A program made the position numbers and the translations under genes. 64,000 bases of DNA from Vandiemenella viatica (Eukaryota; Arthropoda; Insecta; Orthoptera; Morabidae), in assembly GCA_031002005.1 (NCBI GenBank), contig JARYHS010006964.1, forward strand, positions 1,736,001 through 1,800,000. Direction: 5' to 3'. Numbering within the stretch: the stretch's first letter is position 1; each line of letters opens with the position of its first letter. The notes beneath the pieces were generated by a model. It was not told the DNA's origin. It did no database searches and worked only from the letters and a program-made list of their open reading frames with translations. Positions 11,286 to 23,728 of this stretch are shown piece by piece.

Positions 11286-12285
11286 NNNNNNNNNNNNNNN
11301 NNNNNNNNNNNNNNNNNNNNNNNNNNNNNNNNNNNNNNNNNNNNNNNNNNNNNNNNNNNNNNNNNNNNNNNNNNNNNNNNNNNNNNNNNNNNNNNNNNNN
11401 NNNNNNNNNNNNNNNNNNNNNNNNNNNNNNNNNNNNNNNNNNNNNNNNNNNNNNNNNNNNNNNNNNNNNNNNNNNNNNNNNNNNNNNNNNNNNNNNNNNN
11501 NNNNNNNNNNNNNNNNNNNNNNNNNNNNNNNNNNNNNNNNNNNNNNNNNNNNNNNNNNNNNNNNNNNNNNNNNNNNNNNNNNNNNNNNNNNNNNNNNNNN
11601 NNNNNNNNNNNNNNNNNNNNNNNNNNNNNNNNNNNNNNNNNNNNNNNNNNNNNNNNNNNNNNNNNNNNNNNNNNNNNNNNNNNNNNNNNNNNNNNNNNNN
11701 NNNNNNNNNNNNNNNNNNNNNNNNNNNNNNNNNNNNNNNNNNNNNNNNNNNNNNNNNNNNNNNNNNNNNNNNNNNNNNNNNNNNNNNNNNNNNNNNNNNN
11801 NNNNNNNNNNNNNNNNNNNNNNNNNNNNNNNNNNNNNNNNNNNNNNNNNNNNNNNNNNNNNNNNNNNNNNNNNNNNNNNNNNNNNNNNNNNNNNNNNNNN
11901 NNNNNNNNNNNNNNNNNNNNNNNNNNNNNNNNNNNNNNNNNNNNNNNNNNNNNNNNNNNNNNNNNNNNNNNNNNNNNNNNNNNNNNNNNNNNNNNNNNNN
12001 NNNNNNNNNNNNNNNNNNNNNNNNNNNNNNNNNNNNNNNNNNNNNNNNNNNNNNNNNNNNNNNNNNNNNNNNNNNNNNNNNNNNNNNNNNNNNNNNNNNN
12101 NNNNNNNNNNNNNNNNNNNNNNNNNNNNNNNNNNNNNNNNNNNNNNNNNNNNNNNNNNNNNNNNNNNNNNNNNNNNNNNNNNNNNNNNNNNNNNNNNNNN
12201 NNNNNNNNNNNNNNNNNNNNNNNNNNNNNNNNNNNNNNNNNNNNNNNNNNNNNNNNNNNNNNNNNNNNNNNNNNNNNNNNNNNNN
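11286..12285. other. Assembly gap of 1000 N
   Basis: A run of exactly 1000 N, a scaffolding placeholder of unknown true size. Confidence 0.99.
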
Positions 12286-14352
12286 GGTTTTGTCCGACCA
12301 CGCCATTTTTAAGTGGTGTTATTCTAGTATTGTGCAAACAACTCATAGACACCAAGATAAATCATCAAAATAACAAGTAAATCATGAGCTATCATACGTT
12401 GTACTTACCAAAACTAAATACTTAGGTATTTAGGATTGGTAGCGTAACATTGCAGACGCCGGATTGTTAACATTTCAGGTGAAACTTTAAAAAAATGACC
12501 ACTGCGAAATGGGTTGGTTTATACGACTTCTGCTCACTGCACGCTGTCATGGCACTCGCCTGGAAGTAGTTCTAGAAGTTTTCGTTAGATATCACCACAA
12601 ATCAACCTATTAAACCCGAATCCCTGTTTTGTCTACCTACCCGGTTTTTATCCGACTTTCCCCCTACGTACTTGGTATATAAAGAATGAAAAAGGACGTT
12701 TTCAATACTTGAACAGAGGTTTATATACAAACTGACATACATGAGCACTCAGAAGCGAAGGAGGATACGAAATGAAACTTCTCGAGTTGAGAGGGTATGT
12801 AGATGTTATTTTTGTGATTACAAAGAACTTTGAAGTATGAGCCAAAGTTAGCAGTGTGTTGTTGAGTTCCGCTATTATACGCTAACTCGGTAGGGAGGGG
12901 TGTCCTGAAGATGCTGAATTTTCTTCTGAGGATAACTGGTCCACAACAAGAACAACAGCTAAAAATCCTTATCCAGATGTTGTAATTAGTGCCTATTATT
13001 ATTGTTGATTAAAAATAATATGAAGTCTTTTTAAAAAGAACTAAATGCGAATGGTATTGATAATGATACTAGATTCTAATATGCTGAAACTGCGCTTTTA
13101 CTGCGTTAATATTATGTCATCGATTATTTGTTTGTTTTTCTGATTTAACAATATTTTTATCTGTTTTTAGGTATCCAGTGTCAACTTTAATGTTATTAAC
13201 TAGTTACCGCGTCGCTAAAGTAGAGAAGCCGCGTAGTTACCGACAGTATTATTATCCCAGCAGACCGGGATACTGTTGAAGTGGTGTTGGGTAACCAGGA
13301 GGCAAACAAGCTTAAAAGCATACGACTCGTTGATAATACTATTTAATTTAATTAATTATGGAAACTGTTAAACATAGAACAAAATTATATCACCGATTAA
13401 ACTATAGAACAATTAGTCGAGAAATTCCATTTTCCTTTGCATTTAGATAAATCTAATGATGTTTTAGATTCTGCGCAATTTGTGCACTTTGAAGTCTATG
13501 TAAACATCATAAAAAAATCGTTTTGTAAAGCCCTTCCTATGAACACTACTAGTCACTGTTTGTACGAAATGTTTTTAAAAAGTTTTCGCGAATACGAGAT
13601 TAACTGAACGAAAAGAATCGCCATTTTTAACGATGGTGCCAACAAAAGCAGGCTCATGGCAAAATAGAAATCAATTATGTCAAATGTTTTATAGACACAT
13701 ATTTTTTCATCGACAAGCTCCTGCTGGCAAGGTTTCACCTACTGATTCAAATTATGTGTTTAAACAGATGATCAAAATTGTGAACTATATTAATGGTAAA
13801 GCCTTACAAATTCGACCGTTTAGAATCATTTGTTAGGACATAGTTTCACTGTGTCAAAATCTCCTTTTTCAAACTGGGGTCAGGTGATTACTCAAAGGAA
13901 AGGAATTGACGGGAGGTGTTTGGAACTAAAAGCCGAAATAATAATAAGTTGCCGAGTGTGAATATTCGAATTATTTTTGTGACCTTATAGGATTCATTGA
14001 AAAAGGTCTTGGTCAGCGTTTTTACTTTGAGTCTTTCCTTTGAATTTAGATGATTTTCGAAGGAATCATTGGTAGTAGATTCTTGCATTCCTTGCATGAT
14101 TCAGAATATGCCTAACTTCCATACCTTGAATCCTAATGTGACAATGCTCATAAATGTATACCAAATCTCTTTTTTTAAATATTTCAGTACAAATGGCTGA
14201 TCTAACGATGAAGATAAAAGAAAATCTTACAGATTTGGCTTAATTTTCATTAATTTGAATTTAATTCTCAAACGATCAACATCTTCTAGATTAAGAGAGA
14301 AGAATAATTTACAGAGATGGAAATTCCTTACCATTCATTGCTCCCAGTCCTG
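12286..14352. other. Unassigned AT-rich stretch
   Basis: No convincing gene. Open frames here are short, with no family motif. At 13450-13740 one plus frame gives a short run (FVHFEVYVNIIKKSFCKA) that could be a decayed transposase, but I cannot place it. Confidence 0.4.
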
Positions 14353-14575
14353 CCAGCCTCTAATGACCTCGACGTCGACGAGTGGTAGAGCCGTAAGAGA
14401 AAAAATAACACTCGGGAGGACGCAGATTCGAATCATCGTCCAGCCATCCACATTTTGGTATAGTTCCTTCACAAGGTCATGGCTGAATAACTTCCCGTTC
14501 TTTGTCTTTAATCCTCTCCCACCTCTAATGACTTCGATATCGACGAGGCTAAAAGCCATAACGAAAAAAAAACCT
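14353..14575 (+). repeat. Two adjacent partial tRNA-derived SINEs
   Basis: The first is only a 3' end (14353-14409: CTCTAATGACCTCGACGTCG, then an A-rich tail). The second (14410-14575) starts in the middle of a tRNA-like head with the B-box AGATTCGAATCATC, and ends in the same 3' signature followed by A9. They form a head-to-tail pair of the SINE family best preserved at 39478-39726. Confidence 0.7.
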
Positions 14576-14810
14576 ACTAATATAATGCCAGAGCTTCCGC
14601 TGTTAAAACGAACTGATTCTGACACACATCAGGCGGAACTGAATTAGCTGATATCCACTAAGCACAATGCAGCCAACTACTACAGACCAACACTGAATAA
14701 AGTCTATTAGAAAGTACAGTTTTAGTGTGGCAGACGTGCGGTGTTGAATCGCATTCAGTTAGCCTTCCGCTATACCTGGACACGTCGGGCGTACTAACCA
14801 CACGTGTTTG
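14576..14810. other. Short non-coding spacer
   Basis: Nothing recognised between the SINE pair and the PIF/Harbinger element. Confidence 0.4.
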
Positions 14811-14813
14811 TAA

Positions 14814-16017
14814 GCGCACGGCTACACTGCAACCGACTTCGGCCGATTGTTCACTCTGCGGAATACGGCCGATATCAGGATATCAGTACACGGTAACTAA
14901 CTTTGGCCGATTCTTCGCTCTTCCGGCAGACTTCGACCGATTGTAATTCAGTTCTCAACAGATCGCGTTGCAAGATGGAAAAAATTGATGTTATTAAAAT
15001 GTTGAATCAGAACTTTCTATTGAGATTTAATATCATGTTTGGTAATGGAAAAAGTGAAAGGGTAAACGAAATTTTTTCAGAAAGAGGGGCTATGGGAGAA
15101 TTTCATACATTGTTCTCGAAACTATTTTAACAACCAAATAAATTTTCGGAATAATTTATAATAAAACTGGAGATATTTTTATATATATTTTGGAAGGAAT
15201 CCGACCCCCTGTAGAAAAATATTCGAATTTCAGGAAATATATTTCTCCAGAAGAAAGGCTTGCCGTGACACTGAGGTTCAGAAACTCAAAAATCTCTCAA
15301 TCAAGTATAGTGTGCCAAAGACTTAGTTATGGCTTTTTTAAGAATGCTTTTCGATACCGGTACTATTTTTGTACTAAAAGATCAAAAAGTGAGGTAATAA
15401 CGTGAGTCAGGTAAAAGGAAAAAGTTAAAATATATTTTAATGTACTTTATTACTTTCGTAGATTATAAAGTATGCCTACGGAAAATAAATAACAATATAT
15501 AATACTATATTACGGGTTGCAACTCTAGCTGTAACCCCCAGGGATACAGTTCATTTGATGTATATGTTTATTTTCAATTTCATAATTATATATTTTTAAA
15601 TTTTTATCTGTGTACATAAATCATCAATATATACTGGTCTGCTGTCAACTGAAATCGAAAATTTATGAGTTGTGATATGAAAAAAGAATATGTTTTAGCA
15701 GATAATTTATGTAATTTACTGAAATATCAAAACAAGTCATAATATGCGTTTATAAGTGAAAATACATTTCTACTCTTTCATTTCGATGCGGCGATTGGGC
15801 TAAATACGAATGAACACATGACGCGAGACAATCGAGTTCAACCGAATGAAACAAAATTATTTGATCGGCGACGGAAGTCGGCAGAGTCCGGCCGATTAGG
15901 TCGGTCGTAGTGCAGCCGGAACCCATATTGTTGCATACTTTTGTTTGGTTCGACGATATCGGCAGTACTGGGCAGAGTGAGCAATCGGCCGAAGACGGTT
16001 GCAGTATAGCCGTACCC
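14814..16017 (+). mobile_element. PIF/Harbinger element, non-autonomous
   Basis: Imperfect inverted ends of about 45 bases (left GCACGGCTACACTGCAACCG, right the inverted equivalent at 15990-16017) are flanked on both sides by TAA (14811-14813 and 16018-16020), the 3-bp TWA target typical of PIF/Harbinger. Subterminal CGGCCGAT motifs are repeated at both ends. The 1.2-kb body carries only the N-terminal part of a Harbinger-type transposase. Confidence 0.8.
14974..15360 (+). pseudogene. Harbinger transposase, N-terminal fragment
   Basis: A plus-strand frame from ATG 14974 (MEKIDVIKMLNQNFLLRF) leads to RGAMGEFHTLFSKLF, the conserved segment that opens Harbinger-type nucleases and their HARBI1-like relatives. 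After an interruption near 15130-15190 the frame resumes with PVEKYSNFRKYISPEERLAV (about 15205-15265), again a hallmark of the family, then TLRFRNSKISQSS. The DDE catalytic domain is entirely missing before the right TIR. The element could only have moved with a transposase supplied elsewhere. Confidence 0.75.
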
Positions 16018-16020
16018 TAA

Positions 16021-16896
16021 CTCGTACTCCCATGTCATGTGCATGTGTTTTTTTTAATTGGTCTTGAAAATGTACTTAGTTATGGCGCCCGCATTGTTTC
16101 TCATTAATCAGTGGGTTTCTGTATCAGCACTTATAAAAGATTTTTTAACGTCTTTTGCTTTTGATTATTTGATCATTGTAAAGAATCCCGTGCTCATACC
16201 AAGTATAAGTTTTAACTTTGTGCATGTCTTGGTCATTTATTTTGCTGTTCGTAATAGAGCTCTTAAGTGTTTCATTGAAACTCCTCTTGTCATATCTCTA
16301 TTATACATGATTCAGATCCATATAATAAATTTGGAACAGCTATAATTTCGTAAAACTTTCATCGTATCTCTTCATAAACTGACCAGTATTTCACGATAAT
16401 TGTACAACTTGTCTCCTGGAAGAGGTGCTGGACAGTGTGGCTTTCCCCAAAGGCTACACAGTAAACCAAAGAGGAGAAAGTTAAGAGAAGTATTCATGCT
16501 GGTTCTCTAGTCTCCTTCAAAGTACTGCTTTTTATAATATACTAGCCTCAGTTCCCGTCAAAAATTTCTTTGCAGTTACTTAACTAAATAGATTTGTTAT
16601 AAAATAAAGGTCAATGTAATTTCTCATCCTTTGTGATATTACCAAAAAGTTTGAGTTGTCAACTTGGTCCATATTGCATTTCCACAACCTCCGCTAATAT
16701 TGCCGCTAGAAATTCAAAGCTTCAATTACACGCAAATTAATACATTCCCTGTATCACATGTCAATGTCTTCATGCATCGCGATATAAACTTGATCCAAAG
16801 TCTTTACATGTTCTTACGATTTTCTTTCATATTAACTGAGATGAAGATCGCTGTTTTAACGGTTGACACAGCTTACATCCGATTGAAATAATGATC
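16021..16896. other. Non-coding stretch with a diverged repeat copy
   Basis: No gene. The part at about 16560-16690 is a diverged copy of the repeat found next to the LTRs at 2300-2436 and 17120-17265. It includes the GGTCCATATTGCATTTCCAC form of the dispersed motif. Confidence 0.45.
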
Positions 16897-17265
16897 CCAG
16901 TTAAAATGTACGTTGCTAAAAATAGATCATAACAATATACATTATGCCTAGTAATATTAGTTTTAATTGTGGTTTAGGTCGCATAAATCAATTTGGAACT
17001 TGTTTTATACAAACTAAGTAATGATTTCAGTAAAAAAAATAAAAAATAAAATAATAAAAAAATAAAAAAATATAATAAATTAATATGGCAATTTAAACGA
17101 AATGCATACTTTTATTTCAGTGTTCCGGCAATTCATTTCTTAAGAATTGCTTAAATAAATAGAATTGTTGTAAAATAAAGCTCAATGTAATTCTTAGTGC
17201 CTTGCGCTGTAACAGAAGGTTTTCATTGGCATCTTGGTACAGGTTGCATTTCAATCTAACCACAT

Positions 17266-17913
17266 TGTCAGATTCTTTGGTGGTTTAATTTAATATAGTA
17301 ATTAGGTAAGTCCACCATAACTTTCAAGTTTAAAATCTGTTTATTTTGAATACAACGTCAGCGATATATTTTACATGCAAAGATTCAATCCAGAGATACT
17401 ACTGACGCAGTTCTTGGCAGTTGCAAAGAGAATCTGTATAAAACTAAACTAACTGTACTGCTGATTTCTTTATATAGGCTCTATTGAAATTTCCCGAACA
17501 CTTCAAAAGCTTCCGCGAGATATTTATCGAACATTAACAATCACTGAAACAATTAAACATATTAAAAACAGTCAGAATTAATACATAATCACTTAACATC
17601 ATTACAAAATGGTCAGAAATTGAAATTAAAGATATTTAAACACAAAATTATTTACAGAAATCATTTTAAACTCTAGAAAATTGTCCTGTAGAATCGTAAC
17701 TTTCATTAATACTTGGAATTTCCAATATTTAAGCAATTCTCTTGCACAATTCTTTTCTTAAATATATTAAAATGCCTTTAAACAATTTCTTCTCATAAAA
17801 CAAAGTCTATATACACTGATTTACAATTAATTGTGAAACAAACCAGATCATATTCAAGCAAACTTTAGCTCCTACAAATACTTCATTAAATACAATTCTA
17901 CTTAAAGTTCAGG
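17266..17913 (-). repeat. 3' LTR, main part, copy 2
   Basis: It is interrupted at 17914 by the hAT element. The last 16 bases are at 21337-21352. Confidence 0.75.
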
Positions 17914-18917
17914 CAGTGGCGTACCTAGGGTGGGGCAGGTAGGCACGTGCCCTGGGAGCTACTGAAAGAGGAGCGCAAAATTGGCAAATTATTAAACTCA
18001 AAAATCGAAATAAACCAACAATATTACATAGTCAAATATTCCCGTGCGTTCCTGGTGAGCTTTCGTGAACCAGTGGCAGGAAGTAAGTAAACAGCGAATC
18101 ATGTAAGTTTTTAGTAATCGGGACAAACACGATCGGATTGGCCCGTGAATGGGCCAATAGTAGCGGCCCCTAATCTGGAAAGTTTTAATCTAGGGATATA
18201 AGACAAGCCATACTTTCTCCATTGGCTAACTGCTGATATGATTGGCGTGGCGCAGTTGCGCATTTTATTTGCATTGCATTAGTTGCGAGCTTTCGTCAAG
18301 CTACACGATATAATAATTTAAATTACAGTCAAGGACAGCGCTTTGGACAAAAATATTTGACATTTTTACTGTAAGTACCAACATACATTAAATTATTGAA
18401 ATACTATTTTCTACAGTAGGTAATATGCGCGATATAAACATTCGTAAGTGAACTGTGTTTATTTACAATGAAATTCATTTGAATAACGTAACAATCAATA
18501 AGTACACAATACGTAAATACCTAAACATATTTAGCAGGTACAGTAAAACACATTTTATATGGCTTACCGACCAATGCAGGTACCTGCGCAGGGGCGCGTT
18601 AAGAAAATTTGAGTGTGATTGTTAATATTTTTAAGATGATTTTACTAGCTTAGTAAATACATAGTTATATACAAGTTTAGCTAGGTAATTATGAAACTAA
18701 CTTCGAGAAAAATCTGGCAACTCAGTTTTCACACCATTCTAAATATTGTATTAGGCTGAAAATTTTGAATCTTCTATAAGTCTGGTGACAATACAATGTT
18801 ATAAACTTGCATTCGGAAACCTTGGAAGCCTTATGTGGAAACCTAGTGGTTCGGGTAAACTATTTGGGATAGAAAATATTCGCTGAAAAAAAAAAGTTGT
18901 TCAGAATCATGGGCAAT

Positions 18918-18950
<33 letters not shown>

Positions 18951-21328
18951 AATGCATAATTTGAGTGTGACGACAGTAAGAACAGTGAGGCTACCAGTTC
19001 TAAGGCTACTGAAGAATTTGAAGAAAACATTTGTAATTAAGTAGGAGAAAAACTTGGTGGGAGTGATACGGTGGAAGATGTAAAAAAAAAAAAAATGCCA
19101 TACCAGAAGTAAAAATACAGCATCATATTGGACTTATACACTTTGATAAGATTACCAGGAAATCATTTCTCACAGATGCTTTGAAAACAGAAATAATTAA
19201 AATCGGTTCAAAATATTTTTAAAATGCTGAGGGTCCTTTCCAACCTACAAGCAACCTTTGTATGAAGAAAATTTGTTTGAGAAAGAAATCGCGGTGAAGA
19301 AGTGACTCGCCCATGACTAGTCTATTCCCTGTCTAAAAAAATCGGCCCTCTGCATATGTTGTCTTATCTTTTAACAATTAGATAATCTATCTTCATTAGA
19401 GCACGAAGATGAATTTGCCCACTGGAAGGAACGTGAATGGTTCACTGTCCATTAATATGCGAAGAATCATGGTGAGTACTTCACCCAATCGGAAGAAACT
19501 GAAAGAAATTTTGAAGCCAATAGAGGAGATATTTGCGCCGAACTTCAGACCTAGACCGAGACAGAAAAACATAAGTAGCGTACTGCATCAAATTTCTTAT
19601 CATTCAAAATCTTCCATTACGAGGTCACAGAGAGAGACTGAGTATATGCGATAGATCCAGATCCCATAACGTTGGTAATTTTCTTGGATTAACAAAGCTT
19701 CTGGACATATTTGACACCATCATTAATAACCATCTTACTCAGGTTAAAAATCATCCTAGAACCCCATATTACTGTTCACCTCTGTGTAAAAATGAGTTCA
19801 TTCATCTGATGTTGACCACTGTTCGCCAAAGTTTATTGTGAAATATTCGCAAATCAATATACTAAGTTCTCATGTTTAACTATACTCCTGATCATGCACA
19901 TCGTGAGCAGATGCTTGAGATACATAGAACTTAATTTTGAGAGGAAATCAGTCCGCGTTATGCCGTCTTTTCTCTGTTTCATCCAGATGAGTCGAAAGGA
20001 CGCTGGAAGGAAGATTAGAGGTTGAAATTCTTAAGCAGCTGGAGAAATACGGTATGGACATACAGGATTGTCGTTCACAATGTTAAGATAACGCTGCTGT
20101 GATGCCTGGCCTGCCAGCTGGTGTTCACGAAATAATAAGCGAAAATAATAATCTGGCGATATTTAACAATTTGGTTCATGTACTGTATCCAAGCAGGATG
20201 CTATAATGTTTTTCGGAACTATTGAAACTATTTATGTATTCGTTTCTCGTTCCACTCTGTGCTGGGGAAAACACAGGAACTCCGTGCCTGTGGTTATAAA
20301 GTCTGTGGATGGAGCAAAATGTTGTACACAGCTGAAGTAATAAAGCCAGTTAGTAAATATCTTGAATATATGCTGAATGTTCTTCAAGACATGACAGACG
20401 ATGGCAATCAAATTAGTGATAGCATGTTATCCTATGATTTTTTTACTTTATTGAACATGTTAAAAAGCTGCTCCAGGATCATAACATGATTTTTCATGAT
20501 GCTGCCATAGATATAAAAAGCTTCCTGCACCATTTTAACTAATAAAGGAGAGAAGTTGGTTAATGGCACAACTCGAGAACGCTGGGCTGAATGCTAATAA
20601 AAGAATTAGAATGAGTTATGAAGGGATCGCTGGATCGTGTTGTGTGTGAAATGAGAGAAAGGTTCAGCCGCCTACATGAAACCGAAGCCAGATTTGTATT
20701 TCTCAAAGATATTAAAAAACTGTGTTATAGCACTGACGATTGCGACCATTTAAAGAAGAAATCTAAAGAATTTGAGATTTCTACGGCTGTGACGCTAACG
20801 GAGGACAGTTATATGAAGAAATATTGAATTTTTGAATGCTAGTATTCACAAAAAAACGTAAACATAAAAAGATCTGAAGAGCTTCTAGAATTCATTGTTC
20901 GGAATGTAGATGACAGCGTCTTTCAGAATCTGTGCGTATCAATTCAGTTTATGGTTACGATTGCAAAGGCCATCGCAAGTTGCGGTCGAACTTTCAGTAA
21001 ACCAAAACTAAATACTATTGTATCTGAGGGCTACGATGGGTCAAGAAAGGTTATACGACATACCTTTGCTCAGTGCTGAGTGAGAAGACATCGAAGAAAC
21101 AGATTTCGAATATGTTATTGATCTATTTACGTCCCGGAAGGTGAAATTTTACGTTTAATGCTATTAAACAATTTTGTTAATTTTGTTCTAAAACATAAAG
21201 TAAATGTTTTTTGTAAGATTTATGATTGTTTTATTTAGTGCATCTATTTATTTCATATTTTAATAATTTACAAAAGGGTGCAATTTCAATGTTTGCCCTA
21301 GGTGCCATTTGCAATTGGTCCGCCGCTG
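17914..21328 (+). mobile_element. hAT element, copy 2
   Basis: It has the same CAGTGGCGTACC start and CGCCGCTG end as copy 1, and the same flanking 8-mers (17906-17913 and 21329-21336). It lies at the identical place in the LTR. It is about 740 bases shorter than copy 1 because it lacks the reverse-transcriptase insertion. A poly-A run at 18920-18948 is longer than in copy 1. Confidence 0.8.
19387..21150 (+). pseudogene. hAT transposase, ZMYM1/TTF-type, decayed (copy 2)
   Basis: This parallels the copy 1 remnant. Readable pieces are KTQELRACGYKVCGWSKM (about 20270-20320), VIKPVSKYLEYMLNVLQDM (about 20335-20395), RFSRLHETEARFVFLKDIKK (about 20660-20720) and the dimerisation segment CGRTFSKPKLN with extra residues TIVSEGYDGS (about 20983-21045). 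Stops and shifts are frequent. A segment near 19950-20035 (RFSLFHPDES-like frame) is present here and deleted from copy 1, so the two copies have decayed partly independently. Confidence 0.65.
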
Positions 21329-21352
21329 ATTTCAGGTATGAGGGCTGTTACA

Positions 21353-22590
21353 ACCCCTCCACCGGATTCACTTAATATTACACAGTTAAAATTGATTGAA
21401 TCCGTCACGAATCTAAGCAGGTCGCATGTACACTTAATGCCAACGCAAACAGGTTACCATCAATCAACCATAATGACTTTTACAATTATACAATGTACAT
21501 ATACAAACCTTCATTACATACTATACATCATCTGTACATAGTTCATGACACTGATTCTGGTTACAATAATTGTCATTTTACAGATCCAATCATTTTTTCA
21601 GTTACTGTTTTACACAACAAACATTCAATGACATCACCTTAAGTTACAATTAATTTTTCGCTTAAACTTACACACTTGATGTCTGCTTGTTAATGACAAC
21701 AGTCTACATTTTACAGCTGATAATTTGTCTCCACAATGTAGTAAGTCACAATATCATGAAAACACCAAAAGTCTCTACACAAAACTGTTACAAATTGCTT
21801 TATACAGAGGAATGCTTACATCTTAAACATTCAGTATTATTACATCTGCATCTGAACTGAAGTTCTCAATCAAACTATCTGTATACAATGACACAATTTT
21901 ATTTACGAAATTCGCATATAAATATTTATAGTTGGTGACCCTCACCAAACCATGCATTTCAATTAATTCTAATAAAAATAGCTGACATTAGGGCACCCCT
22001 CCCTAGATTCTGGTAAAGGGCCCTACATCTTACTATAAAAGTGGATTCCAGGATATTCCTGGATACCCAAAACCATGTAAATTACTTTTTCCTAACTTTC
22101 CAATTTTCTTCTCCTTTTGAAGACACATCTAATACTACACTTCTATATACACAGAGCTTCACTATATATTGCAAGATATACATACTCTGAATCATCAGAA
22201 ACAGCAGACTTTGGTATAGACATAGAAATACTTACAGATCAAATGGTCCTGTTTTAGCAAATTGACTGTCACTTAAAAGCAATGTTGCTGACTCAACTGG
22301 TAATACAATTTCACAATCATCACTACTGCAGTTCAGTCTGTCATTACTTCCAACACCACTCTCCATTATCTGATGACTACCTACACCTATTAAATTATCT
22401 GAATCAGCACCACAACTGTTTTAACATCTGGCTTAATGACTTCTTTCACAACATAAATATTTTTCTCAGCTACTATCACTTCACCATTAGCTCCTACATC
22501 ATAGAGTGTTTAAACCATGGTGTCACCTAAATCATATTATGTATATTTTTCCAATCAGAAACTGGTAAAGGAAACTTATTACTACCACCT
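21353..22590 (-). other. 3' untranslated-like interior of LTR element, copy 2
   Basis: This is the stretch between the purine tract and the second protein. It holds no pol motif in any frame I could read. About 455 bases (21735-22190) are absent from copy 1, with CA microhomology at the break. Confidence 0.5.
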
Positions 22591-22592
22591 GT

Positions 22593-23354
22593 TTATTCAA
22601 TACTACCATCCACATCAAGCAAAGAGCTAAATAATGTATCAGCTAAGTCACATTCAGAACATGTTTCCAACTTAGGCATTGGTACATAAGCCTTTTCAAC
22701 CTTTCTCTCTTCAGTGGACAAACAATTTAACTTACAATTCTCCTTCTCATCTGGGTCTCCTATCCACACCACTGTATCACCCTCATCTTCAAGGTATTTA
22801 AGAAACTCCTCAATTTCAGCACTTCTACAAACTTCATTACCATCTATATAAGCAAACATAGTCGCAACTAGGCCATGCTGGATACCACCAGTTTCAGATA
22901 GCCATACCGTACTATGTACTACAAATCCTGGATTATTTTTGGTAATTAAGTGGTGACCATTCCGTAAATCTTCCACATGAAAATTATTACTTTCACAAAC
23001 TGATGCGAGTGATAAGGTACTATGATGGTCCCCTTTCTGCTCTTTCCTATTATCAACCTTTACCTCATCAACATCATTAATTACATCCCTCATTACTATA
23101 ACCCTATCATGAAATTCACTTGCTGCTACCTCCACCAAGCTACCTACCACCATGGAACTATTTTTATCATTAGATTTACCAACTTTTTCATCACATTCTG
23201 AAGTTACAACCTTGTCACAGTCTGAAGATGTTACTACAGAAAAATTACTATCAGAAACTACTTCTTTTACAGTTAAATCTACTACTTGTTCATCATTAGG
23301 AATGACTTCAATCTCTTGGACAATTTTATTTTTATTAGAGCGACCACTAACCAA
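22593..23354 (-). CDS. Second, acidic protein of the LTR element, copy 2
   Basis: An open frame of 253 codons on the minus strand is the best-preserved version of the unidentified second product. It begins within a longer reading (the ATG at 23354 is simply the first in this open stretch) and ends before a stop at 22593. The order is a valine/aspartate-rich acidic N-terminal half (QVVDLTVKEVVSDSN), then a more hydrophobic segment (HHLITKNNPGFVVHSTVWLS, TMFAYIDGNEV) and a C-terminal CxxC (ETCSECDLADTLFSSLLDVD). No active-site motif of protease, reverse transcriptase, RNase H, integrase or envelope is visible. It may be a gag extension or an accessory protein; the function is unknown. Intactness compared with copy 1 may be chance. 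Confidence 0.5.
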   Translation of the reverse strand: MVSGRSNKNKIVQEIEVIPNDEQVVDLTVKEVVSDSNFSVVTSSDCDKVVTSECDEKVGKSNDKNSSMVVGSLVEVAASEFHDRVIVMRDVINDVDEVKVDNRKEQKGDHHSTLSLASVCESNNFHVEDLRNGHHLITKNNPGFVVHSTVWLSETGGIQHGLVATMFAYIDGNEVCRSAEIEEFLKYLEDEGDTVVWIGDPDEKENCKLNCLSTEERKVEKAYVPMPKLETCSECDLADTLFSSLLDVDGSIE

Positions 23355-23513
23355 ATTTTTAGTAACTTTTGAGCCACCAGTATTTCTAACTATAGCATTT
23401 ATTTCATGGGAAAAAGTATCTGACCCAAACTCTTACCCACCAGTGGGGGATCTTAGTTTGACTGCTCCCCACGCTGCTTTTCCTTTCCAGTTTGAGGGTT
23501 CTGTTACCTCACC

Positions 23514-23728
23514 CAGGGCCGGCGTTAGGGGGGGTTAAGCGGGTCAAATGTACCCGGGCCCACCCGGCTGATGGGGGCCCCGATCACCGGCTATATGGGC
23601 CCCCCAACAAGTTGTAGAGCTAAAAAAAAAAAGGTCGTCCATTTGGTCTGAGGGAGGGCCTTAACTGCTGAATTCGCCAAGGACCCTCATCTGGTTACCC
23701 CGGGCCTAAAATCCTAGCGCCGGCCCTG
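23514..23728. mobile_element. hAT-like MITE, 215 bp, inside gag
   Basis: The ends are CAGGGCCGGCGTTAG and CTAGCGCCGGCCCTG. A perfect 8-bp target duplication ACCTCACC lies at 23506-23513 and 23729-23736. Copy 1 has the empty site. The body is GC-rich, with a GTAGAGCT plus A-run core shared with the MITE at 24542-24844. Confidence 0.9.

Noticed and set aside
11263..12373. Long open frames across the first N run, and similar ones at 38156-39353 and 58993-60353
   Set aside because: They are made almost wholly of N codons and have no real coding content.
13633..13836. Plus-strand frame MVPTKAGSWQNRNQ...
   Set aside because: No homology recognised; overlapping frames are equally open.
22282..22530. 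Plus-strand frame rich in H and N
   Set aside because: It is the antisense of the LTR element's second protein region.
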